64,000 nucleotides of DNA from Acorus gramineus. Taxonomy: Eukaryota > Streptophyta > Magnoliopsida > Acorales > Acoraceae. The notes under the pieces are model-generated. The model saw only the letters and a program-made list of their open reading frames with translations. It made no database searches and was not told the DNA's origin. This document shows positions 32,686 through 45,225 of this stretch, one piece after another. Within the stretch, counting starts at the first letter, position 1. Each line of letters starts with the position of its first letter. The stretch lies in contig JAUJYN010000017.1 in assembly GCA_030737835.1 (NCBI GenBank), positions 1,302,001 through 1,366,000 on the forward strand, read 5' to 3'. The position numbers and the translations under genes were made by a program.

Positions 32686-33002
32686 ATCATGTATAGAGGC
32701 CCGTACATGCCTGGACACCATGTCCTGTACTTAAGAGCCTTGAACTATGCATGCATGATTATTATGTAGTATCCATGCCACCCTAGACCCTGTATGTTAG
32801 GGATACTATGCACCCTTATATGATCAATATGATGCTATGCATGCCACCCTAGACTTGTATGCTAGGGATATGCACCCACGCATCATGTATAGAGGCCCGT
32901 ACATGCCTGGACACCATGTCCTGTACTTAAGAGCCTTGAACTATGCATGCATGATTATTATGTAGTATCCATGCCACCCTAGACCCTGTATGTTAGGGAT
33001 AC
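32686..33002 (+). repeat. 196-bp tandem repeat in the D 5' LTR
   Basis: The unit starting ATCATGTATAGAGGCCCGTA at 32686 recurs at 32882, and both run through CCACCCTAGACCCTGTATG. The 3' LTR has a longer version of the array (about 38895-39300). Confidence 0.9.
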
Positions 33003-34465
33003 TTGCCCTTTATGATATGTATAAAGGCCAATGCACCCTGTCACCTTGTTCCATGCTAGGAAAGCTATGAACCTATGCATGTTCCCATCTAGTTTTATTT
33101 TACTAAATCAAGATGGGATTATGTGTTTATATTGATAATTAGCATGCTTAGTGAATATTATAACCTTGTGGTTATAATATATGTTTCCCCGCATCTTAGT
33201 TATGCGCCCTGGAGGAATTCTGAAGAATTCATGACATTTGTAGAGTTGAGATCGGTGTCGGCGGATCCAAGTGGATCGTATCCGTGTGGGTAGGCTGTTT
33301 CTCTTCCCTTCGTTGGATCCGTGTAGGGACTCCTCAGCGTTAGACAGGCCGTCCTGACAGAGGGCTCCCATCAGTAGGCACCTCCTGATTTGGCTTCGGA
33401 CTGTGCTGAATGTGGGAGTAGACCAGGCAAGCTACGGTGTGGAGGAGAGGCTATCAGTGGACCAAGGGTGATTAACAGCCTAGTCAGTCCCAAAAGACCA
33501 TGTTACCCTGTGAGGGTGAGGGTGAGGGTGTGGTAGGTCGGTGATGTGGCGACCCATTGGATTGTGTAGTTGCTGCCACTTAGAGGCTATGACTACTTTG
33601 AGGTTAATATGAGTGTGTTGGTTGTTGTTATGCATGTGAGTGATGTCTCGATGAGCGAGTATCGAGAGTGGTTGTTCGAGTTGAGGAGATCGGGTTGTAG
33701 ATACTACCCGGGAGATGGTTAATGAATGATGTCGCGAGCGTGGAATCGTTCTCCCCTTCGTTAGATCAGATGTAGGAACTCCCCGGCGTTGGCTATACCT
33801 GTCAGAGGACTAGGCGGAGGCCACGAGGGTGGGAGAGGCTACCGGTGGACCAGGGGTGTAGAGCAGTCTATGTCTCTCCCAAAGTCCAAACATGTCTCCT
33901 TTCGGGAGTGAGGGTGGGGGTGAGATTGGTCGCGCCGCCCCGTGACCCAGTGATCCATTGGGTTTCTACCCATGTTTTTCCTTGAAGAAGGGAATTGATT
34001 ATGTATTGAACTGTAGAATGGTGATTGGTTTCCACCCACTCACTGAGCTTGTAGCTCACCCCTCACATACTGTTTCTTTTCAGGGGCAGTGTTGGGCGTG
34101 GAGCTGGAGCTTCCTGTGGCGTGGTCTTATGGGCGTGGAGCGTTCTTCCGGCGGATGGCGAGTGCGAGGCTGTCAGCATTCCTAGAGTCTTTTATGCTTT
34201 GTAAATCGTGCATGTGGCACATGTTGTATTTTCTTTGGTCTAGACTTGGCTTCCACAGGACATTGATTGTGTATTCGGGTCTGTAATAATGTTTTTGATT
34301 TACAGACATTGTTATATATTATGCTTCCGCTTTTCAGTCAGTTATCTTTATCTTGCTTTGCTGCCTTGTGTATTGTTGGTGTCCTTATTGACCTCAGGTA
34401 TTGATAGCTGATATTATATTATATTTTGCCACGTGTTGGGGACGCCTGGGGCGTGACAATAAAGG

Positions 34466-34478
34466 TGGTATCAGAGCC
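34466..34478 (+). other. Primer binding site of element D
   Basis: TGGTATCAGAGCC seven bases after the LTR end, matching tRNA-iMet. Confidence 0.92.
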
Positions 34479-37170
34479 TGGTCCTATCAGAGCCTAAGTC
34501 TAGTCGTATAGATGATGAGTCATAGGATTGTCATCCGAGTCCTCTTGTGTTAGAGGTTATCTTAGGTTGCTGACATGCCTCCTCGCATCCGTTGACGTGG
34601 ACGTGACCCCCTGGACCCACCCTTAAGTTGTCGACTGGGTCGACTGTTAGGGTCAGTTGTTAGATCTCTTGTGCGGGATTAAGGTTTGGGTAGGAGATTT
34701 ATGCCCAGTAGTGTGATAGTGATGAATTGGTTGCAATTTCTAAGGTATGGATTGCGTCTCGATAATGGAGCTCTTCCCCGTGCATCGGTATCGCTAGTAA
34801 CCATGGAGTTCGCGTGCGGCGCCTGTGTAAAGTGTTGAGGATGTGGCGTATTGCTCATTAAGGGATGATGTCTTCTTCTAGACTTCCTACTCTGGATGAG
34901 GGGCCTTGCTGGGTCAGCGTTGAGACCCGGGCTAGGGTACTCCGTGTTCCTTGTTTGGTTGTCGGGATATCCTATATCGGGACCTCATGGTGCCCTCCCA
35001 AGGTTTCTTTTCCCAGTCAAGGACTACCTTAGAAGCATCAAATTAATGGTGGATTTTTCCCTCTCACTTGGAAGGTGCTGTAGCGAGTGGTGATGCGTAC
35101 GATCGGGATTGGGTGCGTCCTATTGCAGCTCAGTGGGCGATCGCTAGTGGACAGGGTTCCATAGTGGCATCTGGAGTCGCTTCGATATATCATTGTGCGT
35201 TGTAGCTGCCGGTTGAGGCCAGAGCCCTGTGAGGTGCTCCCAGATATTATGCTTGTTGGTGCGCCCATATGGCAGAGATAGTAGGCTTGGGAGGCTACCA
35301 GGTAGAGGCCACACCGCGAGAGTGCTGCTAAAAGATGTCGAGAGAGTGGACTCCCAGTGATGAATCTGCGCATGGAGTGCAAGATGCTGGAGTTCCAATG
35401 GTTGTAGATGAGCGACCTATCTCTGGCGGCATGTGAAGCACAGTTGTGGATACTGTCGCGTTTTGCCCCACATTGGTCGCGAATAAGGAGACGCGATGCT
35501 AGCGTTCGTGATGGGACTCAACCGCCCTATCAGAGAGATGACGTCGCATAGGCATTGTCGAGGTTCGATGACCCCTTATTGCGTGTCTTGTGGATTAAGT
35601 GCGGTTGAGCGACTTACTAAGCGTGTGTAAGTGTCATAATGAGCGCCAGCCATGCTCGAGGAGCAGAATCTGGACTTAATTGTTCGTGGTGTTGTTTTGA
35701 TCTCCCCGTGGAGGTTGAAGATCAATTACCTTTGCCACGAATCGATGATCTATTTGACCAGCTCTGGGAGCGAGTGTCTGCTGTTAGATCGATCTTCGCA
35801 CAAGGGTACCACAAGTTAGAGATCCGAGAGTTGGACATCCCGTAGATGGCCTTTCGTGACCGTTCAGGCACTACGAGCTTTAAGTACTGCTGTCGGGGTT
35901 GACGAATGCGCCGGATGCCTTCGTGGATCTCAAAAGTTTTATTGGGTTCCGTGGACTACTTTGAGGTAGTCTTCATTGAGATTGCTGTGGTGTGATGAAA
36001 AGGTGATGTGGGTGACCTTGTTTCCCCAGGTTGGCATGCCCTCAGGCAAAGTTCGAGAATCATCATTGAGTGGAAAGCGTCAGTCCATCGAGATTCCTCA
36101 GTGGACGTGGGAGTGGGTTATCAGGGATTGTTGCGGACTCGCTAATGTCACGTTCGGGTCACGACGCCGTCTAGGTGATCATTGACCGACTGACTAAGTC
36201 CGCGTTTCCCTCCCTAACCCGACTGATTGAGTCTCTGGACGCCTTGACGTGGGTTTTCACCTTCGCGATTGTTCGTCTTCATGGCACTCCAGTCGGCGCT
36301 ATTTTCGGTTGAGACGCGAGGGTTACTTTGAGGTTGTAGCACAGCCTTTGGCGCGAGCCTCCATTTAAGTATAGCGTTTCATCGCCGATGGACAGCCAGG
36401 CAAAGAGGACGATTCAGACCTTGGAGGACATGCTAAGTGCCTGCGTGCTCGATGATGAGGGCAGTTGGGTGAGGCACCACCCATTTGTTGGGGTATGCCT
36501 GCAAGCGACTGCCATTCGAGCACCCAGATGGATCTGTGAAAGGCACTCTACAGGCGCAGTTTTATACCTCCCTTGTGTTGGGACGGTTGAGGAGCGCCAG
36601 TTGGAGGGGCCATAAGTTAGTTGTTTGACCTTGCGGTGGCCAGGTTGGTTCGTGTGTACATCTGCACCTCCCAGAACCGACAGAAGGGCTACCCAGGTCA
36701 TTGTCGCCAGGGGCTTACCTTTGGGTTTGGCGACCATATTTTCAAGAAGGTGTCCTGGTTAAAGGGCACCCTCTGTTTCGACGTTCGGGGCAAGCTGAGT
36801 TTGCTCTTTAATGGGACCATTTCTCGTCATTGAGTGGATTGGGGAGGTGGCTTATCATGTAGCCTTTCCCCCACAGCTGGCTCATGCCCACGACGTCGTC
36901 CTTGTCCAATGGCCGAGGCGTTATGTCCACGATCCTGCTCAGTCATTCTGTTCGACCGCCTCATCCTCGAGGTGGATTTGTCGTTCGTGGAGCAGTGGAT
37001 CGAGGTCAAGGACAAGCATGAGAAGAGGCTCCACGCTAAGACCGTTCCTTTGATTATAGTGTGTTGGTAGCGCCAGTCCGGTGCGAAGACCACTTGGGAG
37101 CAAAAGGTCTATGCATGATACTTTCGGTCTTCCCTTTGGGTTTCCTTAAATTTCGAGGACTAAATTTCCT

Positions 37171-37183
37171 AAGGGGGGAAGAA
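37171..37183 (+). other. Polypurine tract of element D
   Basis: AAGGGGGGAAGAA immediately before the TGTTGTGCC start of the 3' LTR. Confidence 0.92.
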
Positions 37184-37985
37184 TGTTGTGCCTGTGTCAT
37201 TTGGAGCGCTCTGTTTGAAAATTTGGGCTACATAATTTTTTTCTAAGTTATGTATTCCCAATTTGGTGTTTGGATTTGATTTTGTTAAAATCCAAGATGA
37301 AGAGGTTTAAATATGATTTTATTATGAGATGTCCAGTTTTGAGTTAGCTTTCGCACAGAAGTGGAATTAGATCAACTGGATTCTTGTAGTAAAAGTTATG
37401 GGTATTTTTCCAAGTATACCCCGGGGATGGAAATTCTGGCAGCAGCCCTGCTCGATGTTTAGCTCTAATTTCGGAATAGCTGGAGGGATTATCTGATCTT
37501 GTCATGAACATAAAAGTTGTAGATAATCTTCTTAGCTTTCCATCGGTCTTGGAATTGAGCAATTCGGAGCTGTATCGAGGAAGTTATGGCTGTTCCAGTG
37601 AAGCTTGCGCAGAATTTCTAGTCGAAGGGCGACTTAGTAATTCCCCCTTAAGATATTTTGATAAATATCCTCCCTCTCTCTCCCCCTCTCACCCCCACGT
37701 CGACTGCATTTCTGGTCTCTCCTTCTCTTTTCCCTTGCCCCCCTAAGTGTTTGATGAAAAGTCTCAAAGAGAAGGAGGAGGTGGTGGAGGAAGTGGTGGA
37801 AGATCCTGTGTTCATGTGTGTTGTTTGTTTGTTCCCCTCTCTCTCAAGCTCCCTTTCCATGATACCGCCCCCCTGTTTTGCTGCCATGAGAAGGCTGAGG
37901 AGAGGTGGTGGTGGTGGTGGTCTCGGTGGCTGCGTTTCGGTGCGCGAAGGGCCCCTGAACCTCCCCCTTTCGTTCCCCTTCCAAG

Positions 37986-38744
37986 GTGAGCTCCTCCCCT
38001 CCTTTTTCTTGGTTTTCTTGGCTTAAGGGGTTGGTTGGGAGGTCATGCATGCTAGGTAGATGGGTTGGGGTGTGTGTGAGGGGTTGGGGAGGGTTAAAAT
38101 GGGGTTAGGGCATTGTGGGCGCCCGTTGGGGGCTGTCTGCGCGCGGGCGCGCGCAGGCGGGAGCAGGCGAGCGCAGGCGGGCGCTGGTGGGCGCGCAGAC
38201 GCGCACGGGCGGGTGCGCGCGGGTGCGCGGGTGCGCGAGGGTGCGCGCGGATGCAGGCGCGAGCGGGGGTGCGCGTGGGCCGGCGCGGGCGTGCGCCCGA
38301 TCGTGCGCGCGCGCGGGCAGGGCGCCTGGGCATGCGCCTGGGCGTGGGGTTGGGGACCAGTGCGCGCGCGTGAGTGCGTGCGCGCGCGCGTGCGTGCGTG
38401 CGCGTGCTGGGGCTTGCGCGGGGTGCTGCGCGGAGGGCGCAGTGCGCGCAAGCGTGCGCGTGCGTGCGGCAGCGCGTCTGGGCGTGCGGGCAGGCGCGCG
38501 GCAGTGCGTCGATGGTGCCGGAGTGCGTGCGTGCATGTGCATTCGTACGTGCGCATGTGGGGGGACATGCGTGTGGCTGCCCGAGGGTTCGGGTAGGTGT
38601 CGGGGCACTCGGACTCGCGTGCGTACGTGCGTGCTCGCATGCGTGCGAGCCCGTATGCATGCTTGTCCGATTATTGGGTATTTCTAATCATTTCTTTGTG
38701 CAAACTGTGTTGTTTCTCACCAGTTGGATGCCCCTACCTTGCAG
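37986..38744 (+). other. Intron-like GC-rich island of the D 3' LTR
   Basis: GTGAGCTC after CTTCCAAG to CCTTGCAG before ATCTCGCCGG. The edges are the same as at 31841-32585, but the internal GCGCGC array differs by many indels. Confidence 0.45.
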
Positions 38745-38892
38745 ATCTCGCCGGATGGGATGCGCGAGGTCCCGGGTCGTAAGGTGAGTGGTTTGATTCC
38801 AATCCCCCCCCCCCCCCTCTCTAGGGATGCGCTCGACCCGCGTAGACGCGCGTCGCGCATCGATGGGGTCCCCTAGCTATTATATGTAGAAG

Positions 38893-39300
38893 CTATGCAT
38901 GCACCCTTATATGATCAATATGATGCTATGCATGCCACCCTAGACTTGTATGCTAGGCATATGCACCCATACATCATGTATGGAGACCTGTACATGCCTG
39001 GACACCATGTCCTGTACTTAAGAGCCTTGATCTATGCATGCATGATTATTATGTTGTATCCATGCCACCCTAGACCCTGTATGTTAGGGATACTATGCAC
39101 CCTTATATGATCAATATGATGCTATGCATGCCACCCTAGACTTCTATGCTAAGGATATGCGCCCATGCATCATGTATGGAGGCCTGTACATGCCTGGACA
39201 CCATGTCCTGTACTTAAGAGCCTTGATCTATGCATGCATGATTATTATGTAGTATCCATGCCACCCTAGACCCTGTATGTTAGGGATACTATGCACCCTT
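38893..39300 (+). repeat. Tandem repeat array in the D 3' LTR
   Basis: About two units of the 196-bp repeat (CATCATGTATGGAGACCTG at about 38965 and CATCATGTATGGAGGCCTG at about 39165), preceded by a partial unit. The 5' LTR lacks about 130 bp of the left part, so the array changed length after or during insertion. Confidence 0.85.
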
Positions 39301-41296
39301 ATGATATGTGTAAAGGCCAATGCACCCTGTCACCCTGTTTCATGCTAGGAAAGCCCTGAACCTTGCATGTTCCCATCTAATTTAATTTAACTAAATCAAG
39401 ATGGGATTATGTGTTTATATTGATAATTAGCATGCTTAGTGAATATTATAACCTTGTGGTTATAATATAGGCTTCCCCGCATCTTAGTTATACGCCTTGG
39501 AGGAATTCTGAAGAATTCATGTCATTTGTAGAGTTGAGATCGGTGTCGGCGGATCCAAGTGGATCGTATCCGTGTGGGTAGGCTGTTTCTCTTCCCTTTG
39601 TTGGATCCGTGTAGGGACTCCTCAGCGTTAGACAGGCCGTCCTGACAGAGGGCTCCCATCAGTAGGCACCTCCTGATTTGGTTTCGGACTGTGCTGAATG
39701 TGGGAGTAGACCAGGCAAGCTACGGTGTGGAGGAGAGGCTATCGGTGTACCAAGGGTGATTAACAGCCTAGTCAGTCCCAAAAGACCATGTTACCCTATG
39801 AGGGTGAGGGTGAGGGTGTCACGCCCCAGGGCGGCCGTCCCCGGGATGCAGCAAGTGTATACATGATATCAACAGTCAATACAGGAAGTCAATAACATAC
39901 TCTAACAACATCAAAATGGCAACACAGACAACAAAGGGGCTGACATGATATATACACAAATAGAGGAAGCTAAAAGACTGAATCTGTAACTCAAAGACAT
40001 ATTACAGACTCGATACATAATCAACTGTCCTGTGAGAGCCAATATATACAAAGACATCCAAATATAATACAAACGTGTGCCCAAGCACGGAATATAATAC
40101 ATACAATCAAAAGGGATACTGACAGCCTCTAAAACTCGTGGGACGTGGCGCTGCTCCGCTACTGATGAAGTCCCTCGGGGTGCTCCTCCTCCAGATCCGA
40201 CTCAGATAACACTGGAGAATAATAATTATGCGAGGGGTGAGCCACACGCTCAGTGAATAGCACAACCCATGCATCACAATTTATATTAACCACAATTAAT
40301 CATTTAAAAGCCTCAAAGTGGCTGGAACTACACAAATCCAGTGGGTCGCTACATCGCCGACCCACCACACCCTCACCCTCACCCTCAATATGGTGACATA
40401 GGATATTGGGACTGACTACTACACAAATCCAGCGGGTCGCTACATCGCCGACCCACCACACCCTCACCCTCACCCCTCAATAGGTGACATAGGATATTGG
40501 GACTGACTAGGCTGTTGGTCACCCTTGGTCCACCGATAGTCTCTCCTCCACTCCGTAGCCGCTTGGCCACTCCCACATTCAGCACAGTCCGTCCCAAATC
40601 AGGAGGTGCCTACTGATGGGAGCCCTCCACGGGACGGCCTTTCTAACGCTGGGGCAGTCTCTACACGGATCCAACGAAGGGAACAGAACAGCCTATCCAT
40701 ACGCATATGATCCACTCGGATCCGCCGACAACACATCTCAACAACTCTAATGCCTTGAATTCTTCAGAATTCCTCCAGGGCGCATAACCAAGATGCGGGG
40801 AACATATATAATAATAACGAGGTTATAATATTATTGGGAAAAGAAACCTTGGGAGGGCAGCATGAGGTCCCGATATAGGACATCCCGACAACCAAACAAG
40901 GAACACGGAGTACCCTAGCCCAGTTCTCAATGTTGACCTCGCAAGGCCCCTCCCTATAATATTATCTAAGGCATGCTAATAATCATATGCTAGCATTTAA
41001 TTTAATAAATTAAACTAGTAGGACGCATGCATAGGCCGAGGCTTCCTAGCATGGGGACAGGATGCATGGCTCTTACACATATCCTAAGGGTGCAAGTCCC
41101 TAACATACAAGGTCTAGGGTAGCATGCATACTACATATTAATCATGCTTGCATGGATTACATATTACACAAGTTAATATTAACCATGGTGCCCCAGGGGA
41201 GGACGGTATACGCCCAAGTGCATATAGCGCCTCCCTACTGGGTTGGATTGTCCCACTCACCGATAGCCGGGTCGTCGCGCGACCGTCCGTCAAGAT

Positions 41297-42105
41297 CTGC
41301 AAAATAGGGTAATCAATTCGGTGAGTAAAATACACAATATATACCAAAAATAATCTAAAAAAACACAACACTCGAGCAAACGTACATACAGCCCGTACGC
41401 ACGCGAGCCCGAGCACCCTGACTCACCCGAACCTCCGGGCAGCCGTACGCATGGCCACCCGCCCCCGGCGCACAGCCGAGCCCCGGCCCGCGCACCCAGC
41501 GCACTACCGAGCCCCCCGCCCGCACGCCCGGACACTCTGCCGAGCCCCCCGGGTGCACTGCGCGCTCACTGCGCCCCAGCGCAGCAACCCGCGCGCACAC
41601 CTGCACGCCCAGCACCCCATCGCAGCATCCCGCGCGCACCACCAGCTCGCCCCGCCGCGCGCGCACAGCACGCCTGTGCATCTGCGCAGCGCTCCGTGCG
41701 CATGCCCCCGCACGGCGCCCTGCGCGGAGCACCCGCACGCGGCCCCGCGCGCACGGCACGCACTGCGCCTCTACGCAGCGCTCCGCGTGCACGCCCTCGC
41801 ACGGCGCCCAGCGCGCAGCACCTGCACAGACCTGCCCAACCCGAGCGCACGCCCCCGCGCACGCCCGCGCGCACGCGCGCGTGCCCTGCCACCTGCACGA
41901 CAGCACCCTGCCCTGCGCCTGCCAGCCTGCCTGCCCTGCCTGCCTGCGCTGCCAGCCTACCCGAGCCAACCTACCACCTCCCCGACGGCCACCAATGGCC
42001 TCCAACCGCCACCAACGGCCACCCACCACCTCCAACAGCCACCCATACTCAAAAACACCCTCCTAACAATCATCTAAACAAGAAAGGAAGGAAAGGAAAC
42101 CTCAC
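41297..42105 (-). other. Intron-like GC-rich island of the 39817-46432 LTR
   Basis: On the minus strand GTGAGGTTTCC after TTCCTTGG to TTTTGCAG before ATCTTGACGG, with a CGCGGGCGTGCG-type interior. Confidence 0.45.
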
Positions 42106-43339
42106 CCAAGGAAGGAAAGGAAGGAAGAGAAGATCGGTTTCTCTTCGCGCACCGAAACACCTCCTCCAAGGCCACCACCACCAAGGTCTCCTTCAGCCCT
42201 AAAAACAGCTGAAATCTGAGGAGAAAAGTGTCACGCCCCGGGCGTCCCCGAGACGCGGCAAGTGTATATAAAATATCAGAATCTACACAGGAGGTCAATA
42301 ATATATCATACACAAGCAACCATAATGACACACAGACAAACAAAGAGGCTGACAGGATATATACACCAAATGCGGAAGCGAAAGACTGAATCTGTAAATA
42401 AACATACTACAGACTCGATACTCAATCATCTGTCCTGTGAGAGCCAATATACACAAATACAACTGAATATATACAAACGCGTGCCAAGCACGGAAATAAA
42501 ATACATACAGTCAAGAAGGGATGCTGATAGCCTCTGGCACTCGCGGAACGTAGCGCTGCTCCGCTACTGAAGGAATCCCTCGGAAGGCTCCAACTGCTGC
42601 TCCGGCTCCAGCTCAGGCTCAGTGGCAACTGGGGAAAAACATATGCGAGGGGTGAGCCACACGCTCAGTGAACAGCACAACCCATGCATCGCACACAATA
42701 TTGACCACTATCCAGATCTTAATAATCCACAATCTCTTATTAACAACCACAAAATGGTAACAAATACTCAAACCAGTGGGTCGCTCAATCGCCAACCCAC
42801 TACACCCTCACCCTTCAATGGGTGACATAGGATTTTGGGACTGATAATCATCCAATCACAACACCGATGGGTCGCTCAATCGCCAACCCACTACACCCTC
42901 ACCCTCACCCTCACCCTTCAATGGGTGACATAGGATTTTGGGACTGACTAGGCTGTTGGTCACCCTTGGTCCACCGATAGTCTCTCCTCCACTCCGTAGG
43001 CCGCTTGGTCTACTCCCACATTCAGCACAGTCCGAAACCAAATCAGGAGGTGCCTAATAATGGAAGCCCTCACCCACAACTTCAGCACAGTCCGAAACCA
43101 AATCAGGAGGCGCCTACTGATGGGAACCCTTGGAAGGGACGGCCTTTCTAACGCTGGGGCAGCCTCTACCGGATCCAACGAAGGGGACAGAACAGCCTAT
43201 CCATACGCACATGATCCACTCGGATCCGCCGACAACGCATCTCTACAATTCTAATGTTCTGAATTCCTCATAATTCCTCCAAGACGCATAACCAATATGC
43301 AGGGAACATGTACAATAATTAGCAAGGGTGGAATATCAT

Positions 43340-43650
43340 TGGGGAAAGAAATTTGGGAGGGCAGCGTGAGTTCCCGATATAGGGCACCCCGACAACCAAA
43401 CAAGGAACACGGAGTACCCTAGCCCGGGTCTCACCGCTGTCCTCGCGAGGCCCCTCCCCTATAATATTCACTAATTATGCTAATAATCATATAATTTGGT
43501 ATAACATTTCTTATAATATTATTGGGACAAGAAACCTTGGGAGGGCAGCGTGAGTTCTCGATACAGGACACTCCGACAACCAAACAAGGAACACGGAGTA
43601 CCCTAACCCGGGTCTCAGTGTTGACCTCGTAAGGCTCCTCCCTATAATAT
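43340..43650. repeat. Imperfect tandem duplication (about 170 bp) in the innermost LTR
   Basis: GGGAGGGCAGCGTGAGTTC ... CAAACAAGGAACACGGAGTA ... GGGTCTCA occurs at about 43354-43460 and again at about 43540-43640. The copies differ at several bases. Confidence 0.8.
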
Positions 43651-43994
43651 CATCTAAGGCATGCAGTTTATCACACACTAGCATTTAATTTAATAAATAA
43701 ACTAGTAGGACACATGCATAGGCCAAGGCTTCCTAGCATGAGAAGAGGGGGACATGATGCATGGCTCATACACATATCCTAAGGGTGCAAGTCCCTAACA
43801 TGCAAAGTCTAGGGTAGCATGCATTCTACATTTAAATCATGCTCGCATGGAATACACATTACAATAGGTTAATATAAATCCATGGTGCCCCAGGAGAGGT
43901 CGGTATACGCCCAAAATGCGTATAACGCCTCACTACTGGGTTGGATTGTCCCACTCACCGAAGATCGAGTCGTCGCGCGACCGCCCATCAAGAT

Positions 43995-45225
43995 CTGCAA
44001 GACATACATTTATACGGTGAGTTAAATACACAAATACATCAAAATACTCACAAAATACACCAAAAGAACCCAACACGCGAGCAAACGTACATACGGCCCG
44101 TACGCACGTTAGCCCGAGCACTCCGACTCACTCCCGCACCCCCGGCAACCACCCGCACGGCCACCCGCCCTCGGATGCGCCGCTGCGCCTCAGTTCGCAC
44201 ACCTGGACCCGTAGCTGAGCCACCCGGTGCGCCGCGCACCCACTGCGCCCCGCCGTAGCAGCCCGCGCGCACCCCGCACGCCCCGCGCGCACCACGCGAG
44301 CACACCGCACGCCCCGCGCGCACCCCGCGCGCACCACCAACCCCATCCCGCGCGCACTCCGCGCGCACCACCAGCCTCTACCCGCGCGCACCACCAGCCT
44401 CTACCCGCGCGCACGCCTGTGCCTCTGCCCAGCGCCCCGCGCGCATGCTCCTCTACAGTGCCCAGCGCCCAGCGCTCAGCACCCTCGCCCAGTACCCAGA
44501 ATCCGCGACCCAGCGCCCGACGCTCAGCGCCCAGCACCCGGGACCCTCACCCAGCGTCCACGCGCACGCCCGCGCAACACGTGCCCAGCGCGCCTGGCAG
44601 CACGCGCCCAACGCGCCTGCCAGCCTGCCCGCGCTGCCTGCCTGCGCGCATCGCCGAGTGGCCCGAGCACCGCTCGCCTGCACGCCTGGGCATTGCCCGC
44701 CTGATGCCCGAGCGCCCCTTGCCAGCTGCCCGTGCATGGCCTGCCCAGCCGGCCCGCCCTGCTCGCACAGCCCGCAGCCATCCTGCTCCGCACACCTCCC
44801 CCTGCACCCCCCGAGGGCACACCCGCGCGCGCACCCGCACGCACGCGCTCGCGCGCCCGGCAAACTGGTGCACCTGCTCCGAGCCTACCCGAGCTAGTCC
44901 TACCCAGTCTACCCTGCGCGCCCAGCACCCAGCACGCCCAGCGCCAACCCGAGCGCACGCCCGCGCGCACGTCCGTGCGCACGCGCGCGCGTGCCCTGCC
45001 GCTGCTCGCCTGCTGCGCCTGCCTGAGCGCTGCTCATGCTGCCTGCTGCCGGGGACTGCAACCCCCATGCCCGAGCACCTCCACCACCCATCCAACGGCC
45101 TCCGACGGCCTCCGACCACCCCCAACCACCTCCGACAGCCACCGACAGCCGCCGACCACCTCCCAACCCCAAAACCAACCTCCTAACATACATCTATACA
45201 AGAAAAGAGAGGAAAAGAGGCTTAC
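43995..45225 (-). other. Intron-like GC-rich island of the 42239-45796 LTR
   Basis: On the minus strand GTAAGCC after CCCCTTG to CTTGCAG before ATCTTGATGG. It is 1231 bp and carries GCGCTGAGCGCTGGGC-type minisatellite like that of 6774-8145. Apparent proline/alanine/arginine-rich frames of more than 300 codons are composition artefacts. Confidence 0.45.

Larger units (their letters stand above)
31028..34458 (+). mobile_element. 5' LTR of complete element D (3.43 kb)
   Basis: It starts TGTCGTGCCTGTGTCATTT and ends GGGGCGTGACA. GAGCT precedes it (31023-31027) and also follows the 3' LTR (47371-47375), so D is a complete insertion of 16.3 kb including nested LTRs. Only the first 30 bp and the later parts resemble B. 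From about 31058 the U3 is a different sequence (TTGGGCTACATAATTTTTTC) without the CGATCGGA block. It has a GC-rich island (31970-32500), micro-exon 32586-32624 ending AAG before GTGAGTGG, a 196-bp tandem duplication, one GGGTGA/hairpin unit (33510-33560) and the TGAGC/GCTCA hairpin near 34043. Confidence 0.95.
34459..37183 (+). pseudogene. Degenerate interior of non-autonomous element D
   Basis: A 2.73 kb interior built like those of B and C. The gag-like start MPPRIR at 34575 is ended at once by TGA (CGA to TGA). The LTR-A-like segment is at about 34897-35020. RT from about 35708 has [12 protein letters not shown] and GYHKLEIRELDIP, then a stop, and ends near 35960 before the catalytic FIDD. 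There is no RNase H or integrase zinc finger. Integrase resumes near 36075 (IEIPQWTWEW), with the DGQSERTIQ-equivalent decayed near 36388 (MDSQAKRTIQTLEDMLSACV). The C-terminus (FGFGDH, about 36723) runs to about 37080. PBS and PPT are intact, so it could be copied in trans although it codes for nothing. Confidence 0.88.

Noticed and set aside
40360-40400. GGGTGA/CACCCT tracts as telomere-like repeats
   Set aside because: Plant telomeres are TTTAGGG. These tracts are short, always at the same place in LTRs and part of a larger unit with a hairpin.
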